From an uncultured Eubacteriales bacterium (GTDB taxonomy: Bacteria; Bacillota; Clostridia; Christensenellales; Christensenellaceae): a stretch of DNA of 10,663 nt. Location of the stretch: contig UQXU01000059.1 in assembly GCA_900545085.1 (NCBI GenBank), positions 1-10,663 on the forward strand, in the 5' to 3' direction. Position numbers and translations under genes: made by a program. Positions 6,058 through 10,663 of the stretch are shown here, piece by piece; the first letter of the stretch is position 1; every line of letters begins with the position of its first letter. The notes beneath the pieces were generated by a model. It did not search any database. It was not told where the DNA came from and was given only the letters and a program-made list of their open reading frames with translations.

Positions 6058-7837
6058 ACCTAACGGCGCGGGAGAAAAACCGCACGACCTCAAAAAAGCT
6101 GTCTCCAGACTTTTGAAATACGCCAAATCCTTCATACCCGCTGTCGCAGCTGCAGCAGCATGCGCTATAATCGGCACTATCTTCAACCTGATAGGTCCCG
6201 ATAAAATCAGCGACATAACCGACCTTATCACAGAAGGTTTGACGGGCAGCATAGATTTGGATGCGATAATTTCCATAGCAACTCTGCTTATAGTCCTGTA
6301 CGGAACAGGCGCTATTCTCTCGTACATACAGGGCTTCATCATGACCACAGTCACGCAGCGCCTCACGAACAGGATGCGCTCTGACATATCCATAAAAATA
6401 AATAAACTGCCTTTGAAGTATTTTGACTCAACATCATACGGCGATATTCTTAGCCGCGTGACCAACGACGTAGATACTATATCGCAGACTCTGAATATGT
6501 CCGTAGGGCAGTTGGTCACGGCTATAACGCTCTTTATCGGCTCGCTGGTAATGATGCTGATAAACAACGTTGTGATGACTCTTACAGCAGTCGCAGCGAC
6601 GCTTATAGGCTTCCTGCTCATGAGGCTTATAATGTCTCGTTCGCAGAGATACTTCGTACAGCAGCAGCGCGAAATAGGCGCGATAAACGGTCATATAGAA
6701 GAAGCGTATTCCGGACATACAGTAGTAAAAGCGTACAACGCTCAGGCTAAAGAAAAAGAGGAATTTGACGCTACAAACGAAAAGCTGTACCGCAGCGCAT
6801 GGCGTTCTCAATTCTTCTCCGGGCTGATGATGCCGCTCATGAACTTCATCGGCAATCTGAGCTATGTCGCTGTCTGTGTAGTCGGTGCAGCTCTCGCTAT
6901 GAACGGCACTATTACCTTTGGTGTTATCGTAGCTTTCATGATTTACGTCCGTCTGTTCACGCAGCCGCTTCAGCAAATTGCGCAGGCGATGACCAGCATG
7001 CAGTCCGCTACGGCTGCGAGCGAGCGAGTCTTTGACTTCCTCGAGCAGACTGAGCTTGAAAACGAATCTGAAAAAGTCAAGCCGAATATTAATCCGGAAA
7101 CGACAAAAGGCGATGTAGAATTCAGACATGTACGCTTTGGATATGATCCAAACCACCCGATAATAAACGACTTCTCCGCCCATGCGCGTTCCGGTCAGAA
7201 TATCGCAATAGTCGGTCCTACAGGCGCGGGAAAAACCACAATGGTCAATCTGCTCATGCGCTTCTACGAAATCGACAGCGGCGAGATACTGATAGACGGC
7301 ATTCCTACAAAGGAGATGACGCGCGAACAGGTTCACTCATTGTTCTGTATGGTATTGCAGGATACATGGATTTTTGAAGGCACAATAAAAGAGAATATTG
7401 CATACAGCAAGGAAGGCGTAACAGACGAACAGGTTATCGCCGCCAGCAAAGCAGTCGGTCTGCATCATTTCGTCACGACACTGCCGGACGGATATGACAC
7501 CGTTCTCACCAACGACAATGCCCTATCCGCAGGGCAGAAGCAGCTCGTCACTATCGCCAGAGCTATAGTCGAAGATGCGCCTATGCTAATCCTCGACGAA
7601 GCAACCAGCTCCGTCGATACCAGAACCGAAGCTCTGATCCAAGACGCCATGAACAAGCTCACGATTGGGCGCACATCGTTTATAATTGCGCACCGTCTGT
7701 CTACTATCCGCAATGCTGACTTGATACTCGTAATGCAGCACGGCGATATAGTCGAAAGCGGCACTCATGATGAGCTCCTGGAGAAAGGCGGCTTTTACGC
7801 CGAGCTTTACAACAGCCAATTTGAGCAAGCTTCATAA
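6050..7837 (+). CDS. ABC exporter half-transporter with catalytic nucleotide site (heterodimer subunit B)
   Basis: This is the second half of the heterodimeric exporter, 595 residues, with six membrane helices at about 25-320 and the ATPase domain at about 350-590. Walker A is GPTGAGKTT at 389-397. Walker B LILDE ends with the catalytic glutamate E517, and the H-loop histidine is H548 (IIAHRLSTI), so this subunit carries the active hydrolysis residues. Its signature is LSAGQ (492-496) and not LSGGQ. That non-standard signature faces the degenerate Walker site of subunit A, so all weak residues cluster in one composite site. The ATG overlaps the end of subunit A, and AAGGAGG lies at 6034-6040 inside that gene. 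It ends the operon, and no further + strand gene follows before the bidirectional terminator. Confidence 0.95.
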   Translation: MPRPNGAGEKPHDLKKAVSRLLKYAKSFIPAVAAAAACAIIGTIFNLIGPDKISDITDLITEGLTGSIDLDAIISIATLLIVLYGTGAILSYIQGFIMTTVTQRLTNRMRSDISIKINKLPLKYFDSTSYGDILSRVTNDVDTISQTLNMSVGQLVTAITLFIGSLVMMLINNVVMTLTAVAATLIGFLLMRLIMSRSQRYFVQQQREIGAINGHIEEAYSGHTVVKAYNAQAKEKEEFDATNEKLYRSAWRSQFFSGLMMPLMNFIGNLSYVAVCVVGAALAMNGTITFGVIVAFMIYVRLFTQPLQQIAQAMTSMQSATAASERVFDFLEQTELENESEKVKPNINPETTKGDVEFRHVRFGYDPNHPIINDFSAHARSGQNIAIVGPTGAGKTTMVNLLMRFYEIDSGEILIDGIPTKEMTREQVHSLFCMVLQDTWIFEGTIKENIAYSKEGVTDEQVIAASKAVGLHHFVTTLPDGYDTVLTNDNALSAGQKQLVTIARAIVEDAPMLILDEATSSVDTRTEALIQDAMNKLTIGRTSFIIAHRLSTIRNADLILVMQHGDIVESGTHDELLEKGGFYAELYNSQFEQAS

Positions 7838-7839
7838 CC

Positions 7840-7893
7840 GTGAACAGATGTCCTTCGCCCCTCGTTCACTTGTTGAATGACGGGGCGGCGCCC
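7840..7893 (+). repeat. Overlapping alternative hairpins after the exporter genes
   Basis: A 6-bp GC stem (CGCCCC 7856-7861 with GGGGCG 7882-7887) continues past one bulged C into a 7-bp stem (7862-7868 with 7874-7880) with a 5-base loop. Two other pairings compete with it: GTGAAC (7840-7845) with GTTCAC (7864-7869), and GGGC (7883-7886) with GCCC (7890-7893). No T-run follows, so it is not a standard terminator. It may protect the 3' end of the exporter mRNA. Confidence 0.55.
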
Positions 7894-7925
7894 TTATTGA
7901 ATATATTACTTCGTCAGAATAATAC

Positions 7926-7969
7926 AAAACAGCGAGATCTCCTTTTTGGGAAATCCCGCTGTTTTCTTT
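7926..7969. terminator. Bidirectional terminator between the exporter operon and gerQ
   Basis: The arms AAAACAGCG (7926-7934) and CGCTGTTTT (7957-7965) form a 9-bp stem that continues through two 1x1 mismatches into a further 6 bp around a T-rich loop. T-rich DNA follows on the + strand and TTTTGTATT on the - strand, so it can end both the ABC operon and the convergent gerQ transcript. Confidence 0.88.
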
Positions 7970-7975
7970 ATGTCT

Positions 7976-8536
7976 TTACAGCGTAATAACTCTTACAAAT
8001 TTAATACTGTAATAATCGCATGCAACGTAGGCATGTCTTCCCGCCTCTTCCAGAACTATGTAATTGTTTCCCACTACTACCAGCCTACCTGATCTCTCCG
8101 CCATGCCGCCGGATCCCATGAGAAACTGCACCTCTACCATTCTTCCTATCTGAGAACGCAGGAAATTCGTTAGATAGTTAGGACCGTAAATCGGAGCTTT
8201 ACCCGGTTCTACAACGATCTCGCCGTTTCCCTGATTCATCTGCCCTACAGACGGAATCATATTCCCTTCACCCATGCCGTTCGGGAAAAGATCCGCCGCT
8301 ATATACGACACTTCCTCGCCCGGGCGCACCGGCGCAGCCGGAGTCGGCATCACTGGGTCAGCCTGCACTTCTGACACTTGAACCTGAGGCATCTGCCACA
8401 GCTCGGATTGGGTACCCTGATAGATTGTGGCTCCATCAGGCTGCGAAATGCTCATGCCGCTGTTCTGACAATTTGGGCACGCCGTCCCGCTCTGCTGTAC
8501 CATATTTGGGTTTTGAGTGTTTAAATAGCTCGCCAT
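7976..8536 (-). CDS. gerQ: GerQ-like spore coat protein
   Basis: GerQ is a spore coat protein that holds the cortex hydrolase CwlJ in place and is needed for CwlJ-dependent germination by Ca-dipicolinate. This 186-residue protein has a C-terminal GerQ-like domain (about 118-186): YLTNFLRSQIGRMVEVQ resembles the conserved opening of that domain, followed by a beta-rich SGRLVVVGNNYIVLEEAGR section and DYYSIKFVRV. The first 110 residues are low-complexity, with 13 glutamines and many Met, Pro and Asn. They contain a CPNC pair (C20, C23) but no lysine; the only lysines are K113 and K179. It lies 17 nt downstream of cwlJ with a strong GGGAGG site. The cwlJ-gerQ order matches that of Bacillus, which supports the call despite the divergent N-terminus. 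Confidence 0.82.
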   Translation of the reverse strand: MASYLNTQNPNMVQQSGTACPNCQNSGMSISQPDGATIYQGTQSELWQMPQVQVSEVQADPVMPTPAAPVRPGEEVSYIAADLFPNGMGEGNMIPSVGQMNQGNGEIVVEPGKAPIYGPNYLTNFLRSQIGRMVEVQFLMGSGGMAERSGRLVVVGNNYIVLEEAGRHAYVACDYYSIKFVRVITL

Positions 8537-8553
8537 GAAATATCCTCCCTATT

Positions 8554-8991
8554 TTAAGTCTCAGAATATAGATTAGTTGGAATATAGAAACAGTGATCTC
8601 CTATTCTGTTGTGAATGACTCCGACTCTGGTCGGAAAGTACGCTGGACATGTATCTGAATAAGGATTGTGGAAGAACAGCGCTTCATCGACACCTGAAAG
8701 TATATTCCCCGCAAGCGCCCAGTCCGCTATGTCATAGTGTATAGGCTCGGGCGACATATTGTATACATTTTGCGGATTGTACGCTCCGCCGAGCACCTCT
8801 GCCATGCAGTTAAACTGTCCGGGCTGCGTAATTATATTGCGAACACTGCCTCCGTCGCTGACTCTTGAGAATTCTCCTTCTGTGCTGCGAACTCTGTTCA
8901 TAATAACAGATGCCACAGCTCGCATTCCCGTTTCTCCCTCCCCGCCTGCTTCGCACTGTATCAATCTGGCGAGAAGCTCTCTGTCCGTCAA
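8554..8991 (-). CDS. cwlJ: CwlJ/SleB family spore cortex-lytic hydrolase
   Basis: This enzyme belongs to the Hydrolase_2 (SleB/CwlJ) family and breaks down spore cortex peptidoglycan during germination. From the TTG at 8991 it is 145 residues, nearly the 142 of B. subtilis CwlJ. The catalytic glutamate is E14 in LIQCEAGGEGETG, the counterpart of the GEARGE motif. VIMNRV and the C-terminal FFHNP and DHCFY segments are also conserved family features. There is no signal peptide or peptidoglycan-binding domain, which separates it from SleB and fits CwlJ, which is made in the mother cell. A very purine-rich ribosome-binding site (8997-9007) decides the start; an in-frame TTG at 9030 lies upstream of it and has no such site. 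gerQ follows directly, and lgt lies upstream on the same strand. Confidence 0.9.
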   Translation of the reverse strand: MTDRELLARLIQCEAGGEGETGMRAVASVIMNRVRSTEGEFSRVSDGGSVRNIITQPGQFNCMAEVLGGAYNPQNVYNMSPEPIHYDIADWALAGNILSGVDEALFFHNPYSDTCPAYFPTRVGVIHNRIGDHCFYIPTNLYSET

Positions 8992-8996
8992 ACCTA

Positions 8997-9007
8997 CCCC
9001 TCCCTCC
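8997..9007 (-). promoter_or_regulatory. Shine-Dalgarno site fixing the cwlJ TTG start
   Basis: On the - strand GGAGGGAGGGG (9007-8997) precedes the TTG at 8991 by five bases; the first GGAGG lies ten to eleven bases away. Placing the start here gives a protein of CwlJ length. Confidence 0.75.
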
Positions 9008-9031
9008 AAGCGCAGCTTTGATTCTGCCAAA

Positions 9032-9061
9032 CTTATATCGGAATATCAGTATATAGTATTC
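9032..9061 (-). promoter_or_regulatory. Candidate sigma-E-like promoter for cwlJ-gerQ
   Basis: On the - strand GAATACT (9061-9055) differs at one base from the sigma-E -35 pattern KMATATT, and GATATAAG (9039-9032) follows after 15 bp in place of CATACAHT, matching five of eight. The start would fall near 9025, downstream of the rejected TTG at 9030. A GGAATA/TATTCC inverted repeat (9040-9062) overlaps it and the lgt stop codon. Weak, but in the right place. Confidence 0.35.
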
Positions 9062-9858
9062 CGCTTCTGCCGCATTCGTGCGTGCTTTCTTTCTGATATC
9101 AGTTTTATCAGCAAAACAGCAAGTATAATTAGACTTATAAACTGAGACGTAGACATACCTAATATATATCCTCGCAGCTCATCTCCGCGCAGATATTCCA
9201 AAAAGAACCGCACAAAAGCATATAATCCCAGATAAATCTTTAAAAAGCTTCCCCTTCCGTCGCCTTTCTTGAGCATTCTATCGAGCAGCAAGAATATTAT
9301 CAGCTCAATTGCCGCTTCGAGAAGCTGCACCGGAAAACGAACTACGCCGTTCGCCTCCGGCAGCGGAGAATTGTAAAAAACAAACCCGAATTTTCCGGGA
9401 ACACCATAACAGCAGCCTGCAAAAAAACAGCCCACGCGGCCAAAAGCATGAAAAAGAGGTATTGCAGGCGCTAAAATATCTGAACAAACGCGGGTGTCCA
9501 GTTTTTTCCGTTTCATATATATCCAGCCCGTCATTATGCCTGCCAACAAACCGCCATAGTAGACCGCGCCTCCGAATATATACATAAGACATTGCAGAAA
9601 TTCGTCAAAGCTCGTCAATTTTTCCCAATGCAAAATGAGCGCGTACACCGCGCTCCAATTAGTCATAGCATAAAGAAGATGCGAGCCTATTAAAGCGCCT
9701 GCCATCCCAAATATCGCTGTCATTATTATGTTGTTCTGATTTATATTTAATTTTTTTGCGTTTCGGCAAGCGTAGAAGCCTGATGCCAAAATCCCTGCCG
9801 TCGCCGCCAGAGCATAAGTCGCAAACTCTCGTCCAAAAATCGTTACAATAGGAAACAT
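9046..9858 (-). CDS. lgt: Prolipoprotein diacylglyceryl transferase family protein
   Basis: Lgt moves a diacylglyceryl group from phosphatidylglycerol to the lipobox cysteine of prelipoproteins in the cytoplasmic membrane. The 270-residue protein has about seven hydrophobic segments and normal family length. GGLLAG at residues 102-107 corresponds to the HGGL region, but Y101 stands where classic Lgt has histidine. The signature region reads HAFGRVGCFFAGCCYG (137-152): R141 matches the essential arginine, but C144 replaces the usual asparagine and two more cysteines follow (C149, C150). FFLEYLRGDELRG (218-230) matches the second conserved arginine region. Such cysteine variants occur in Clostridia, so it may be a working Lgt or a second family member with another substrate. 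It starts 3 nt after the DUF4190 gene without a strong ribosome-binding site, suggesting coupled translation. Confidence 0.85.
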   Translation of the reverse strand: MFPIVTIFGREFATYALAATAGILASGFYACRNAKKLNINQNNIIMTAIFGMAGALIGSHLLYAMTNWSAVYALILHWEKLTSFDEFLQCLMYIFGGAVYYGGLLAGIMTGWIYMKRKKLDTRVCSDILAPAIPLFHAFGRVGCFFAGCCYGVPGKFGFVFYNSPLPEANGVVRFPVQLLEAAIELIIFLLLDRMLKKGDGRGSFLKIYLGLYAFVRFFLEYLRGDELRGYILGMSTSQFISLIILAVLLIKLISERKHARMRQKRNTIY

Positions 9859-9861
9859 AAT

Positions 9862-10128
9862 TTATAGCGTCAAAAAGCTTACAAACGCCGTACCGGCAAC
9901 ACATGTAGCGCATATCACTCCGCAGACAAGAAGCGAAAGACCTACAATTCCACATACCATACCCGCCGTAGCCATTCCCGTAGATCCGGCAGCATTCTTC
10001 CGTCCTGAAACTCCGAATACTATCCCCAAGACTCCGAGTACAGCCGCAAGCCATCCGGATACAAACAGAAATACAATACTGGCAATTCCGCATGCCAGAG
10101 CCGCTATAGAAATACCGTCGTTATTCAT
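9862..10128 (-). CDS. DUF4190 domain small membrane protein
   Basis: This 88-residue integral membrane protein has the DUF4190 pattern: a hydrophobic N-terminal part (IAALACGIASIVFLF, from residue 8), a VLGIVFGVSGRKNA turn at 33-46, and GMATAGMVCGIVGL (51-64) leading into the last helix. The domain is found alone or fused in many Gram-positive bacteria and has no known function. The protein has four cysteines in or near helices. GAGGAG ends five bases before the ATG, and a good promoter lies just upstream. It is the first gene of the - strand group and ends 3 nt before the Lgt-family gene, so the two are made together; a link to envelope or lipoprotein handling is inferred from that only. Confidence 0.78.
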   Translation of the reverse strand: MNNDGISIAALACGIASIVFLFVSGWLAAVLGVLGIVFGVSGRKNAAGSTGMATAGMVCGIVGLSLLVCGVICATCVAGTAFVSFLTL

Positions 10129-10160
10129 GTTTTCTCCTCTCTTCCTGATTTAATAGACAT

Positions 10161-10189
10161 ACAATAACATATTCAGACAGTTTTTTCAA
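10161..10189 (-). promoter_or_regulatory. Sigma-A promoter for the DUF4190-lgt transcript
   Basis: On the - strand TTGAAA (10189-10184) and TATTGT (10166-10161) are 17 bp apart, with TGT in front of the -10 as an extended -10 motif. The start near 10154 leaves a leader of about 25 nt before the ATG at 10128. Confidence 0.65.
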
Positions 10190-10206
10190 TCTTTTTATCT
10201 ATATAC

Positions 10207-10226
10207 CGATTCGCATAAAAGAATCG
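10207..10226. repeat. Small inverted repeat between divergent promoters
   Basis: CGATTC (10207-10212) and GAATCG (10221-10226) flank an 8-base spacer, GCATAAAA. It lies in the non-coding stretch between the divergent promoters of the DUF4190 gene and the small membrane protein gene and could be an operator; a chance dyad is equally possible. Apart from this and the promoters, nothing else stands out in that intergenic region. Confidence 0.35.
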
Positions 10227-10274
10227 CGTTTATTCAGCTCGGCATTAGGTATAGCTTTTTTTCGCATTTTGCAG

Positions 10275-10280
10275 TATAAT
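10275..10280 (+). promoter_or_regulatory. Candidate -10 element for the small membrane protein gene
   Basis: A perfect TATAAT lies 45 nt upstream of the ATG at 10326. The best -35 at 17 bp is TAGCTT, a weak match, so the promoter is only half supported. Confidence 0.45.
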
Positions 10281-10325
10281 TAATAAATAAAAATAACTCT
10301 AATTGCATTGAAAGGCTCATTAAAA

Positions 10326-10625
10326 ATGTCAAATAAAAAACAAACGCAAAAAGGTCCCATAACCACTATGCATAAAGTCATGGTCGTAATAGTATCCCTG
10401 CTGGCCGCTTTTGCATTCGGACTTGCATTTGGAACCGTATCCAAAAGTCTGATTATCGGAATAGTGGCAGGCATACTTGCCGGCGGAGGTCTTGCATTTT
10501 TATTCTCCAGATTATTTAAAGCAGCGATGGCTCCGTTCAAGAACCCTGAAAAACACCCAAGCATAGAACAGCAGCTCAAAGAGCTCGAGAATGAACTTGA
10601 ATCCAAAAGCCCGTCTCAAAAATGA
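10326..10625 (+). CDS. Small two-helix membrane protein of unknown function
   Basis: I do not recognise this 99-residue protein. It has a short basic N-terminus (residues 1-17, several lysines), a first membrane helix at about 17-36 rich in Ala, Val and Gly, a second at about 41-60, and then a cytoplasmic-looking tail. In the tail, residues 78-93 (SIEQQLKELENELES) form a charged, probably coiled-coil helix. The ATG at 10326 is chosen because AAAGG at 10311-10315 lies ten bases upstream; an in-frame TTG at 10308 overlaps no ribosome-binding site. The last nine codons and the stop codon fall inside the 22-bp inverted repeat that ends the transcript. It is a single gene, divergent from the DUF4190-lgt group. 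The double-glycine helices and charged tail would suit a small membrane scaffold, but no function can be assigned. Confidence 0.75.
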   Translation: MSNKKQTQKGPITTMHKVMVVIVSLLAAFAFGLAFGTVSKSLIIGIVAGILAGGGLAFLFSRLFKAAMAPFKNPEKHPSIEQQLKELENELESKSPSQK

Positions 10626-10644
10626 GGCGGGCTTTTGGATTCAA
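10597..10644. terminator. 22-bp inverted-repeat terminator overlapping the end of the coding sequence
   Basis: The arms 10597-10618 and 10623-10644 are complementary over 22 bases with a single G-U wobble and a 4-base AAAA loop. The core GCCCGTCTCA/TGAGGCGGGC followed by TTTT is a standard terminator, and by symmetry it also works on the - strand. The stop codon TGA (10623-10625) is the first triplet of the right arm. Confidence 0.82.
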
Positions 10645-10663
10645 TCTTATAATTACGCTGTTT

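Noticed and set aside
6434..7336. 300-codon open frame on the - strand opposite exporter subunit B
   Set aside because: It lies fully inside a clear ABC gene, its product looks like no known protein, and it has no ribosome-binding site. A similar - strand frame at 5242-6012 opposite subunit A is rejected for the same reasons.
8992..9030. TTG at 9030 as the cwlJ start
   Set aside because: It has no ribosome-binding site, while a very strong one lies between it and the TTG at 8991, which gives the normal CwlJ length.
10308..10325. TTG at 10308 as start of the small membrane protein
   Set aside because: No purine-rich site precedes it; the AAAGG used for the ATG at 10326 lies just after it.

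Overview
The window looks like chromosomal DNA from a spore-forming, Gram-positive Clostridia-type bacterium of moderate GC content. Three things support this. The cwlJ and gerQ genes sit side by side and specify spore germination and coat proteins. Ribosome-binding sites are strong (AGGAGG type), with several TTG or GTG starts. Promoters are of the sigma-A type. No tRNA, rRNA, insertion sequence, phage gene or CRISPR array is visible, so this is mostly core or near-core genome. The exact genus cannot be read from the sequence.

Layout, left to right. (1) 57-1415, + strand: proC (last step of proline synthesis) and rnhA (ribonuclease HI), closely spaced. (2) 1444-1819, +: a strong promoter, a leader of about 128 nt carrying a 24-bp hairpin with a T-tract, then a cold-shock protein. 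(3) 1869-2545, -: queT, the substrate-binding membrane subunit of a queuosine-precursor ECF transporter. Its leader has a promoter, a candidate preQ1-type pseudoknot, and two competing hairpins around a distant Shine-Dalgarno sequence. (4) 2672-3717, +: azlC and azlD, a two-subunit branched-chain amino acid exporter. (5) 3751-7837, +: a perfect consensus promoter drives a MarR-family regulator with four cysteines, then two ABC half-transporters. The two pair as an asymmetric heterodimeric multidrug-type exporter, and every degenerate ATPase residue falls into one composite site. A bidirectional terminator follows. (6) 7976-10128, -: a DUF4190 membrane protein, an Lgt-family protein, cwlJ and gerQ, read in that order; the last two work as a pair in spore germination. 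(7) 10275-10644, +: a small unknown two-helix membrane protein whose last codons lie inside a 22-bp inverted-repeat terminator.

No clearly new multi-gene system was found. The unusual parts are regulatory: the csp leader hairpin, the queT leader, the cysteine-bearing MarR regulator with palindromes around its promoter, and a GerQ that is rich in glutamine and nearly free of lysine.
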